A stretch of DNA of 64,000 nucleotides, from positions 103,010 through 167,009 of the forward strand of contig NZ_JAFLRH010000022.1 of NCBI RefSeq assembly GCF_017310645.1, given 5' to 3'. The DNA comes from Paradesulfitobacterium ferrireducens. GTDB taxonomy: Bacteria; Bacillota; Desulfitobacteriia; Desulfitobacteriales; Desulfitobacteriaceae. The stretch's first letter is position 1. Each line of letters starts with the position of its first letter. Positions 7,752-15,352 of the stretch are shown in pieces. A program made the position numbers and the translations under genes. The notes beneath the pieces were generated by a model, which saw only the letters and a list, made by a program, of their open reading frames with translations, did no database searches and had not been told where the DNA came from.

Positions 7752-8741
7752 ATGTTCAAAAAGTTGTTTTCAGTTGGATTAGTTGCAGTGCTAGCATTAT
7801 CTCTTGCCGGTTGCGGCGGACAGACTGCCAATAATGCCGATAATGCTAAAGCAGCTGGCAACAAAAAGGTCACGATTGGTTTTGCCAACCTGACCGACGA
7901 GATTACGTTCGGACAAGCTGTCAAGAAAGGTATGATTGCCGAGGCCCAAAAACGCGGCTGGGATATCATAGCCGTAGACAACAAACTTGATGGAGCAACG
8001 GCTGTAACGAATGCGGATACCTTGCTCACCCGTGGTATTAACCTCTTTGTGGAATTTAACGTAGACTCCAGTGTCGGACCGGCTATCATGGATAAAATGA
8101 ATGCGGCCAAGGTTCCGGTTATTGCAATCGATATTCCGCACCCGGGAGCGACTTTCTTTGGTGCTAACAATCCGGAGGCCGGCCGTCAGCTCGGTTTGTG
8201 GCTGGCTAATTATGCCAAGACTAATTGGAATGGCCAAGTGGATGATTTAGTACTCGTAGAGAACCCAACCGCCGGGGAAGTTCCCCAGCAACGGATGGAC
8301 GGAATTGTCAAAGGAGTCAAAGAAGTACTCCCTAATTTTGATGAGAAGAAAATTATCCGTGTTGACGGGCGTAATGACGAGATTAACGCTAAAACCAAAG
8401 TTACCGATATGCTTACGGCCCATCCCAATGACCGTCACATTTTAATTGGAACCCTCAATGACCAAAATGGTTCCGGAGCACTTGCAGCCCTGGAAACGAC
8501 CGGCCGTCAAAATGATGCTGTTATTGGCAGCCAAGGAGCGGAAGGTCCTTTCCTCGACAACCTGCGTAAAGGGGACAATGCCTGGAAAGCTTCCGTTGCC
8601 TATTTCCCCGAGAAGTATGGCGAATATGTAATGGCTTTAGCTGATAAGATTCTCAAAGGGGAATCTGTACCCAAGGAAAATCACCCAGAACACATTGTTA
8701 TCGATAAAACGAACGTAGATAAATATTACCCTGCTAAATAA
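7752..8741 (+). CDS. Sugar ABC transporter substrate-binding lipoprotein
   Basis: Periplasmic-binding-protein-like type I fold (ribose/rhamnose/galactose type), 329 residues. It has a lipoprotein signal with a lysine-rich start (MFKKLF), a hydrophobic core and the lipobox SLAGC, placing the mature protein on the outer face of the membrane. The mature domain shows VTIGFANLTDEITFGQ, ADTLLTRGINLFVEF and IGTLNDQNGSGALAAL. ATG 7752 has GAGGAGGG 5 bases upstream, so an upstream in-frame TTG at 7716 is unlikely. It captures a sugar-like or polyol-like ligand for the ATPase and permease encoded next. Ligand identity is unknown. Confidence 0.92.
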   Translation: MFKKLFSVGLVAVLALSLAGCGGQTANNADNAKAAGNKKVTIGFANLTDEITFGQAVKKGMIAEAQKRGWDIIAVDNKLDGATAVTNADTLLTRGINLFVEFNVDSSVGPAIMDKMNAAKVPVIAIDIPHPGATFFGANNPEAGRQLGLWLANYAKTNWNGQVDDLVLVENPTAGEVPQQRMDGIVKGVKEVLPNFDEKKIIRVDGRNDEINAKTKVTDMLTAHPNDRHILIGTLNDQNGSGALAALETTGRQNDAVIGSQGAEGPFLDNLRKGDNAWKASVAYFPEKYGEYVMALADKILKGESVPKENHPEHIVIDKTNVDKYYPAK

Positions 8742-8785
8742 CTAAAGTTATTTAGGTAATTAATAACTCATTTTTTATTAAAAAA

Positions 8786-8815
8786 GCAGCTGGGGAATTT
8801 CCTAGCCCCAGCTGC
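8786..8815 (+). terminator. Intercistronic GC-rich hairpin between binding protein and ATPase genes
   Basis: A perfect 10-bp stem (GCAGCTGGGG / CCCCAGCTGC) with a 10-base loop lies between the binding-protein stop and the ATPase start. No run of T follows on the plus strand, though a run of A precedes it, so it would work poorly as a plus-strand intrinsic terminator. It is better read as a 3' stabilising or partial-termination element that lets the binding protein be made in excess over the membrane components, as in other importer operons. Confidence 0.65.
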
Positions 8816-8850
8816 CTGACATAAATTCTATGCAGCAGGGGGTGACAAGT

Positions 8851-10347
8851 TTGGATCAAGAGCTTTGTCTTGAGATGAAAGAAATTACTAAGCGCTTTCC
8901 CGGAGTATTGGCTTTAGATAGGGTAGACTTAGATCTTCGACGTGGAGAAATTCTTGCTCTTCTGGGTGAAAATGGGGCAGGAAAATCTACGCTCTTAAAA
9001 ATCTTGGCCGGTGCTTATCAGAAGGACGAAGGCAGTATTTGTATTGATGGAAAGCAGTATGAATTTGCCACTCCAAAAGAGGCTTCTGAGGCGGGAGTGA
9101 CAGTAATTTACCAGGAACTCAATTATCTGCCGGACTTAACCGTTGCGGAAAATATATTCCTAGGCCGCCAGCCGACCAAAGGACCATTGGGCAGAATTGA
9201 CTGGGATAAAATGAATCGGGAAGCATCGGAAATTCTAGTTCTCATGGGAGTAAGTGTTAGTCCGAAAACGTTAATGTCAAACCTCTCTGTGGCTGAGAAA
9301 CAATTAGTGGAAATAGCCAAGGCTCTCTCGAAGAATATGAAAATCTTAGTGATGGATGAACCGACAGCTGCTCTTAATGATGCGGAAGTTACTAAACTTT
9401 TTGAGATTGTACGGGGAATGAAGGAAAAGGGAATTTCTATCATCTACATTTCCCACCGTTTGGAAGAACTCTTTGAAATCTCGGACCGCGTGATGATTAT
9501 GCGTGATGGACGCCGCATTGGCGTCGTGGATACAGCCGCGACTACCAAGGATGAGCTGGTTACAATGATGGTAGGCCGTCAAATTGATGAAATGTTTCCG
9601 AAAAAATATTTAGAATCCGGGGAAACCTTATTGGAGGTTCGTAATTTAACCAATCGCACCAAAGTTAAAGGTGTTTCGCTAACCCTGAAAAAGAAAGAAA
9701 TCCTTGGTATTTTTGGGCTTATGGGTGCCGGACGTACCAGCCTGGCAGATACCTTGTTTGGTGCTGAACCGTTGACCGGTGGCGAAATCTTGATTGAAGG
9801 TAAAAAACTAAATTTGCATAATTCCAGAGATGCTATTGAGGCGGGTATAGCGCTGGTACCGAGCGAACGGAAAACGGCCGGCCTTATCTTAGGCATGTCA
9901 GTCAAAGAAAATATTACGATTGCTACCATTTCTGAACTAGGAAAAGGCATGGGCATTAATTTACGTGCAGAAGCGGACAAGGCGCAACGCTGGGTAATAG
10001 AGCTTAATATTAAAACACCTTCCATCCATACCGTCGCTGAAAGTTTAAGCGGAGGTAACCAGCAGAAAGTTGTACTCGCTAAATGGTTGGAGGCTAAGCC
10101 CAAACTATTGATTCTCAATGAACCAACGCGGGGAATTGATGTAGGCGCCAAGGTAGAGATATATAACCTGATGGAGACTTTTTGCGAACAAGGGCTTGGC
10201 ATTTTGATGATCTCTTCAGAGTTGCCAGAGATTTTAGCATTAGCCGACCGAATCTTGGTTATGAGTGAGGGCCGGATTACCGGTGAGTTTACCAGAGAAG
10301 AAGCTACCCAGGAGAAATTAATGAAATGTGCAGTTGGGGGGATGTGA
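8851..10347 (+). CDS. Sugar ABC transporter ATPase, double nucleotide-binding domain (RbsA/MglA-like)
   Basis: About 498 residues with two fused ABC domains. Domain 1 has Walker A GENGAGKST, signature LSVAEKQLVEIAKAL and Walker B ILVMDEPTAAL. Domain 2 has the degenerate Walker A GLMGAGRTS, signature LSGGNQQKVVLAKWL and LLILNEPTRGID. This is the CUT2 sugar-importer arrangement, where the second site is altered. TTG 8851 is preferred because AGGGGGTGA precedes it; an ATG at 8830 has no ribosome binding site. It energises uptake of the ligand bound by the lipoprotein upstream. Confidence 0.93.
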   Translation: MDQELCLEMKEITKRFPGVLALDRVDLDLRRGEILALLGENGAGKSTLLKILAGAYQKDEGSICIDGKQYEFATPKEASEAGVTVIYQELNYLPDLTVAENIFLGRQPTKGPLGRIDWDKMNREASEILVLMGVSVSPKTLMSNLSVAEKQLVEIAKALSKNMKILVMDEPTAALNDAEVTKLFEIVRGMKEKGISIIYISHRLEELFEISDRVMIMRDGRRIGVVDTAATTKDELVTMMVGRQIDEMFPKKYLESGETLLEVRNLTNRTKVKGVSLTLKKKEILGIFGLMGAGRTSLADTLFGAEPLTGGEILIEGKKLNLHNSRDAIEAGIALVPSERKTAGLILGMSVKENITIATISELGKGMGINLRAEADKAQRWVIELNIKTPSIHTVAESLSGGNQQKVVLAKWLEAKPKLLILNEPTRGIDVGAKVEIYNLMETFCEQGLGILMISSELPEILALADRILVMSEGRITGEFTREEATQEKLMKCAVGGM

Positions 10348-10348
10348 G

Positions 10349-11314
10349 GTGAGCGTAAAACCTGCCGCAGCCGGGAACCGGCGAAAGCTGAAATTTACAA
10401 CTGAATTGACTTTGCTCATAGCTTATGTAGCCATGATTATCGCGTTTTCCATCTTATCTCCTTATTTTTTAAGTATAAGAAATTTCATGAATATCGGTCT
10501 TAGTGCCTCAATTACGGGCATAACCGCCACCGGAATGACTCTGGTTTTGCTTATGGGAGGACTTGACTTATCCGTGGGTTCAATTATAGCCTTAGTCGGT
10601 ATCATTATGGCGGTTCTGATGAAAGGTGGCACGTCCGTTCCGGCTGTAGTTTTGGTCGGGCTGGTTGTCGGGCTTATTTCCGGGCTAATCAACGGACTTT
10701 TTATCACCAAGGTTAAGATTAACCCATTGATTACAACGCTTTCGACTATGGCTATTTACCGGGGGATAACCTTTGTTTCCACTGATGGCCTGTCGGTTTT
10801 AATCTCGAATAAGTCCTTTAGTTTCTTTGGACGTTCTTTTATTTTGGGGATTCCCGTTGCGGTTATCATTATGTTAATTCTTTATGTTTTTTTTGCATAT
10901 TTGCTTCGTTATACCAAGTTCGGTCGTAAAGTTTATGCCGTTGGGGGAAACCCGGAAGCAAGCCGTCTTTCGGGAATCAATGTCGATCGTATCCGGCTTA
11001 TGGCTTATACCATAAGCGGTTTAACGGCTGCTGTAAGTGGGATTATTCTAGCCTCTCAAACGGGAACCGGGCTTCCGAATGCCGGAACCGGCATGGAATT
11101 AAACGCAATTGCGGCAGCTATTCTCGGCGGTACCAGCTTAGCTGGCGGGAAGGGAAATATTGCGGGAACTCTTTTAGGTGTGCTTATTCTTTCCACTCTA
11201 AGCAATGGTTTAACTCTGCTGAATGTCCCTTCGTTCTATCAAATGATTGCGCAAGGAGCGGTGCTGCTGATCGCAGTTACACTGGATGTAATCCGCGGCG
11301 GTGGCTACAAATAA
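10349..11314 (+). CDS. Sugar ABC transporter permease (RbsC-like)
   Basis: Integral membrane permease of the CUT2 family, 321 residues with about 8-10 hydrophobic segments. Family motifs are visible: GLDLSVGSIIALVGI, KVKINPLITTLSTMAIYRG, GRKVYAVGGNPEASRLSGI and AAILGGTSLAGGKGNIAGT. GTG 10349 follows the ATPase stop by one base and has GGGGGGATGTGAG upstream, so the two genes are translationally coupled. It forms the membrane channel of the importer. A typical complete CUT2 set (binding protein, ATPase, permease) is thus present, with one permease gene acting as a homodimer. Confidence 0.94.
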   Translation: MSVKPAAAGNRRKLKFTTELTLLIAYVAMIIAFSILSPYFLSIRNFMNIGLSASITGITATGMTLVLLMGGLDLSVGSIIALVGIIMAVLMKGGTSVPAVVLVGLVVGLISGLINGLFITKVKINPLITTLSTMAIYRGITFVSTDGLSVLISNKSFSFFGRSFILGIPVAVIIMLILYVFFAYLLRYTKFGRKVYAVGGNPEASRLSGINVDRIRLMAYTISGLTAAVSGIILASQTGTGLPNAGTGMELNAIAAAILGGTSLAGGKGNIAGTLLGVLILSTLSNGLTLLNVPSFYQMIAQGAVLLIAVTLDVIRGGGYK

Positions 11315-11366
11315 AACCAGCTGGTTACTGTCCTAAGTAAATCTTCTATAAAGGAGTGGCAAAAAA

Positions 11367-12467
11367 TTGGGAGAAATGACTGCAAGAGAACGGGTTGTTA
11401 ATGCGATGGAATTCAAACCCGTTGATAGGGTACCTGTATTTGATCTGATTCAAAACATCCCGCTGATTGAACATTGTACAGGGGAAAAAGTCACAGTAAA
11501 GAACGGGCTTGACCTTCTGTGTAAAACAATCAGTCAAAATCTTGATGCGACAAGGGGTATTGCTCCTCCGGTTGAAGAGAAGACCTATACGGATAAAGAT
11601 GGTTTTGTGTATAAGCAGGAATGGTGGACAACCTGGCTGGTTGACCGCCCGTTTAAAGATGTGGAAGGGCTGCAGGAATATATTCGTAAAAACATCGAAG
11701 AGCTTCAGGATTACCAGCCCGGCGATATGTGGACATTTGCGGGTAAAGCCAATGTATGGGGTCAAGGGGATAAAAGCCCGCGCGAACAATTTATGGAGCT
11801 CCAGGAAAAACTGGGGGATACAGTATTGTTCCCTTCAGAAAGTCCTGTTGGTTTGGATACGGCTTGGATCCGGGCAGGTTTGGAGCTTTTCAGTTATGCA
11901 TATGCAGATGATCCGGATTTGATTTCAGATTGGCTTCAAGCTCTGGCTGATTTTGAAGTCAAGCGGATTCATGATGTCGCTGATTTGAGCTTGTCCCCGG
12001 TTACTCTTGTTTACGCGGACTTAGCTTTTAAGACCAGTCTGATGTTTTCACCGGCGTTTCTGCGCAAAGAATTTTTCCCGCGCTTAAAACAAGTTACAGA
12101 TGCCTGGCATTCCCATGGGATCAAGGTTATTTACCACTCTGACGGTAATTTGATGGAAGTGATGGATGATTTCGTGGCCACTGGAATTGACGGCATTAAC
12201 CCGGTAGAGACCATTGCCGGCATGGATGTGGGAGTGATTCGGAAAAAATATCCTAAGCTGACCATGATGGGTGGAATTGACTGCAGCCAGCTCTTGCCGT
12301 ATGGCACGGAGGAAGAGGTTGAGGCTGAGGTCAAAAAGATTATTGACCAAGGCTTTACCGGTGGCGGTCTTTTGCTGGGATCTACAACCGAGATTCATCC
12401 GGACTGCAAAGTGGAAAATGTTCTTAAAATGTGGGATACAGCCGATAAATACAGCCGGAGAAAGTAA
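11367..12467 (+). CDS. UroD-fold (MtaA/CmuA-like) corrinoid methyltransferase, first copy
   Basis: TIM-barrel protein of 366 residues in the uroporphyrinogen decarboxylase-like methyltransferase family. It begins MTARERVVNAMEFKPVDRVP, the family hallmark, and ends with MGGIDCSQLLPYGT and GGLLLGSTTEIHPDC. At the usual zinc-binding HxC site it has His257-Ser-Asp259, lacking the cysteine. It may therefore act on a methyl donor by another mechanism, as a substrate-side methyltransferase I, or be a non-catalytic partner. It is not a heme enzyme by context: the next genes encode a second such protein, a corrinoid protein and a methyl-THF methyltransferase. GGAGTG precedes the TTG start. Confidence 0.85.
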   Translation: MGEMTARERVVNAMEFKPVDRVPVFDLIQNIPLIEHCTGEKVTVKNGLDLLCKTISQNLDATRGIAPPVEEKTYTDKDGFVYKQEWWTTWLVDRPFKDVEGLQEYIRKNIEELQDYQPGDMWTFAGKANVWGQGDKSPREQFMELQEKLGDTVLFPSESPVGLDTAWIRAGLELFSYAYADDPDLISDWLQALADFEVKRIHDVADLSLSPVTLVYADLAFKTSLMFSPAFLRKEFFPRLKQVTDAWHSHGIKVIYHSDGNLMEVMDDFVATGIDGINPVETIAGMDVGVIRKKYPKLTMMGGIDCSQLLPYGTEEEVEAEVKKIIDQGFTGGGLLLGSTTEIHPDCKVENVLKMWDTADKYSRRK

Positions 12468-12536
12468 GCCAGGAATGTAGGGTACCAGGCTGAAAGTAAC
12501 GATTTCCGGGCTATTGTACTCAGTCAGAGAAAGGGC

Positions 12537-13637
12537 GTGACTTTATTGAAGCCGAGAGAACGGTTTTTAGCGGCCGTCAATCTTCAGGAACCGGACCGGG
12601 TCCCCGTATTTGCTAATCTGACGCCACAAGTTGCGGAGAAGCTTGGGAAAAAGATGGGGCTTCCTTATGCAGCAGAAGATTCTTTCCTGTCGACGCGTAT
12701 CTCCCATACGGAAATTTTGTTGGAACTGGGCAATGATGCGGTCGGAATCGGACCCGGCCGGGAAAAACCCACCATTCGCTTAGAAGATGGCAGGTTAAAG
12801 GATGAGTTTGAGATTATTTATCAAACTGTGGGTTTATATGATGAAGCAGTGGTGCGTCCATTGGCAGAATGTGAAACCATTGACGATTTGAATCGCTATC
12901 AATTGCCCGATCCGCTTGCTCCAAGCCGTTTTGAGCTTGCAGAAAAAATGGTAGCCCGCTATCAAGAGAATTACGCGATAGTCGGTGACCTGGAAGCTAC
13001 AATCTTCGAGTTATCTTGGAATTTGGTCGGCATGGAAAAGTTTTTGATGGATATGGCCATGGGAAAAGAATATCTCTTCGAACTGTTAGACCGTGTAGCC
13101 GAGTATAACACCAAGATCGGAGTCCGATTGATCGAATTGGGTGCAGATGTCATCTGGATGGGTGACGATTTCGGTACCCAGCAAGGTATGATGATTTCTC
13201 CTGCCATGTACCGTAATATCTTCAAACCCCGTCAACGCAAGGTTATTAAGGATTTTAAGGAAGCTAATCCTAATGTTAAGATCGCTTATCACTCTTGTGG
13301 TTCAATTGTCCCTATCATTGAAGACCTAATTGAAGTAGGAGTTGATATCTTAAATCCGGTACAGCCTCAGGCCAAAGGGATGGATTTGGCCTTGTTCAAA
13401 GAGAAGTTCGGAGATAGAATTGCTTTCTTAGGGGGCGTCGATGTTCAGGGGGTACTGCCCAACGGTACGCCAGCCGATGTAGAAGAAGAAGTAAAACAGA
13501 GAATTCTGGCTGCAGGCAAAGGCGGCGGTTATGTCTTGGCTCCGGCACACAACATTCAGCCGGATACAAGCCTGGAAAATATCTATGCCATGTACGAGGC
13601 CGTCAAGAAATACGGAACTTACCCCTTGAACTTCTAA
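12537..13637 (+). CDS. UroD-fold (MtaA/MtvB-like) corrinoid methyltransferase, second copy
   Basis: 366-residue paralog starting LLKPRERFLAAVNLQEPDRVP. It keeps the zinc-type motif His252-Ser-Cys254 in AYHSCGSIVP and has the family C-terminal segment GGVDVQGVLPNGTP and YVLAPAHNIQPDTSLENI. Such proteins move methyl groups between methylated substrates (methoxyaromatics, methyl thiols, methylamines) and a cognate corrinoid protein. It is encoded immediately upstream of the corrinoid protein, so it is the better candidate for the catalytic substrate:corrinoid methyltransferase. The start could be GTG 12537 or TTG 12546; GAAAGGG lies upstream of both. Confidence 0.88.
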   Translation: MTLLKPRERFLAAVNLQEPDRVPVFANLTPQVAEKLGKKMGLPYAAEDSFLSTRISHTEILLELGNDAVGIGPGREKPTIRLEDGRLKDEFEIIYQTVGLYDEAVVRPLAECETIDDLNRYQLPDPLAPSRFELAEKMVARYQENYAIVGDLEATIFELSWNLVGMEKFLMDMAMGKEYLFELLDRVAEYNTKIGVRLIELGADVIWMGDDFGTQQGMMISPAMYRNIFKPRQRKVIKDFKEANPNVKIAYHSCGSIVPIIEDLIEVGVDILNPVQPQAKGMDLALFKEKFGDRIAFLGGVDVQGVLPNGTPADVEEEVKQRILAAGKGGGYVLAPAHNIQPDTSLENIYAMYEAVKKYGTYPLNF

Positions 13638-13686
13638 ACGCAGTGTTTACTTTGAGTTATGTGCATAAAATAAGGAGGTTTGAACC

Positions 13687-14310
13687 ATGTCTTTATTTCA
13701 AGAAATGTCCGAAGCTGTCATTAGCGGCAGCGCCAAAAAAGTAAAGGAATTATCCGAACAGGCTCTTGCTCAGGGAAATGACCCGCAAAACATCATTAAT
13801 GATGGCTTAATTCCTGGAATGAATATTGTTGGAGCAAGATTTAAGGCGAATGAAATTTATGTTCCTGAAGTCTTAATCTCTGCCCGAGCTATGCATGCGG
13901 GTTTGAATGTAGTTAAACCTTTGCTGAGTGCAGCAGATACAACAAATAAAGGAACAGTCGTAGTAGGTACCGTTAAAGGAGACCTTCATGACATCGGGAA
14001 AAATCTGGTCTGCATGATGTTAGAAGGAGCCGGCTATAAAGTCATTGATATCGGGATCGATGTGGCTCCGGAGCAATTCGTGAAAGCTGTTGAAGAAAAT
14101 AAGCCACAAATTGTAGGGCTATCTGCTCTGCTTACAACTACAATGATTAATATGAGAAATACGATTGATTTGCTTAAGAGTTATCCTGTTAAAGTAATGG
14201 TCGGAGGAGCACCTGTCACTGAAAAATACGCGCAAGAAATTGGTGCTCATGCGTATGCGGCCGATGCGGCATCCGCGGTTGATAGAGCGAATGAGCTGGT
14301 GGCTTCTTAG
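13687..14310 (+). CDS. Methyltransferase corrinoid (cobalamin-binding) protein
   Basis: Corrinoid carrier of 207 residues. Residues 1-85 form the helical cap domain typical of MtaC/MtbC/MtvC. The Rossmann-like B12 domain follows, with the lower-ligand motif DLHDIG (Asp99-Leu-His101), GLSALLTTTM and VMVGGAPVT. His101 would coordinate cobalt in the base-off state. It shuttles a methyl group from the UroD-fold enzyme upstream to the methyl-THF methyltransferase downstream. AAGGAGG lies 7 bases before ATG 13687. No encapsulation peptide is visible, so it probably works in the cytosol, not in the microcompartment. Confidence 0.95.
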   Translation: MSLFQEMSEAVISGSAKKVKELSEQALAQGNDPQNIINDGLIPGMNIVGARFKANEIYVPEVLISARAMHAGLNVVKPLLSAADTTNKGTVVVGTVKGDLHDIGKNLVCMMLEGAGYKVIDIGIDVAPEQFVKAVEENKPQIVGLSALLTTTMINMRNTIDLLKSYPVKVMVGGAPVTEKYAQEIGAHAYAADAASAVDRANELVAS

Positions 14311-14359
14311 AGTCCTTTGCATAGCCGTTAAGATGCTGTGATAAAGGAGGATTAATTAC

Positions 14360-15154
14360 GTGCTGATTGTCGGAGAACTTATCAATTCCACGCGCAAAGC
14401 CATAAGCCAAGCCATGGAACAAAAAGATAAAGCATACCTTCAGGAGCTAGCCCGCCGTCAGGTTGAAGCGGGCGCTCATATCCTCGATATAAATGCTGCC
14501 ACCAGCAGCAATGAAATTGAAAACATCCAGTGGTTGGCTGACATTGTTCAGGAAGTGGTGGATGTCCCTATATGTATTGACAGCCCGAGCGCTGAGGCGG
14601 TTGCGGCAGGACTTGCCCGCTGTCAACGTCCTGGAATGGTTAATTCCATTTCAGCGGAGCAAGAGCGTTGGGAGCAGATGCTACCCCTTATCCAAAAATA
14701 CGGAGCCAAAGTAGTCGCTCTCTGCATGCAAGATGGAGGAATGCCTGAAACGGTCGATGACCGGTTAGAGGTAGCGGAAAAACTAGTTTCCGGGCTCACC
14801 AGGGCAGGAGTTGCTGCCGATGATATTTACCTTGATCCGTTAATTAAACCACTGGGGGTTGACCACAATTTCGGCCTGCAGGCTTTGGAAACGACGCGTC
14901 TTTTACGTGAAAAATACCCACAGGTGCACGTTATCTCAGGACTGTCCAATATTTCTTTCGGACTTCCGGAGCGCCGCGTAATAAACCGGGCTTTTTTGGT
15001 GATGAGTGTGGCGATGGGTATGGATGCATTTATCCTTGATCCTTTGGATCAGGCGATGATGTCCCTTTTGGCGGCATCCCGAGCTTTGGCTGGACAGGAT
15101 GAGTATTGCATGGATTATATCACGGCTGTACGGGCTGGTTTGGTGAAGGCCTAA
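14360..15154 (+). CDS. Methyltetrahydrofolate:corrinoid methyltransferase (AcsE/MtvA/MtgA-like)
   Basis: Pterin-binding TIM-barrel enzyme of 264 residues that passes the corrinoid-bound methyl group to tetrahydrofolate. It shows LIVGELINSTRK at the N terminus, QVEAGAHILDINAA, PICIDSPSAEA, GMVNSISAE, DPLIKPLGVD and VISGLSNISFGLP, all standard for the family. The start is GTG 14360 preceded by AAGGAGG. Methyl-THF made here enters the Wood-Ljungdahl methyl branch, either for oxidation to CO2 or for acetogenesis. A Rho-independent terminator follows, ending this transcription unit. Confidence 0.94.
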   Translation: MLIVGELINSTRKAISQAMEQKDKAYLQELARRQVEAGAHILDINAATSSNEIENIQWLADIVQEVVDVPICIDSPSAEAVAAGLARCQRPGMVNSISAEQERWEQMLPLIQKYGAKVVALCMQDGGMPETVDDRLEVAEKLVSGLTRAGVAADDIYLDPLIKPLGVDHNFGLQALETTRLLREKYPQVHVISGLSNISFGLPERRVINRAFLVMSVAMGMDAFILDPLDQAMMSLLAASRALAGQDEYCMDYITAVRAGLVKA

Positions 15155-15213
15155 GAAGGCTACTTGCTCACGAATGCCAAGTTAGAATCAGATTTGAAGG
15201 TTTCTCTTATTTC

Positions 15214-15248
15214 AGGCTATTGACAGGAATTAGTCAATAGCCTTTTCC
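15214..15248 (+). terminator. Rho-independent terminator after methyl-THF methyltransferase
   Basis: An 11-bp stem (AGGCTATTGAC / GTCAATAGCCT) with an 8-base loop is followed by TTTTCCTG. It separates the importer/methyltransferase operon from the activator/lut operon, which therefore needs its own promoter within 15250-15345. Confidence 0.85.
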
Positions 15249-15352
15249 TGACATCCACTTACAGATGGGGAACAGTTACGGTTATGTTAAGTTTACTCTT
15301 TCACAACTAACTAGTAATAAATGGGAGCGGGAAGGATAGGAGGTGAGCGACT

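Noticed and set aside
11340..11370. Sigma-54 promoter (TGGCA-AAAAA-TTG) before the first UroD-fold gene
   Set aside because: The GG/GC spacing does not fit -24/-12 elements, and the sequence includes the ribosome binding site and start codon.
11367..13637. Uroporphyrinogen decarboxylases of heme synthesis
   Set aside because: Context (corrinoid protein, methyl-THF methyltransferase, RACo) and the His-x-Cys site point to methyltransferases of the same fold.
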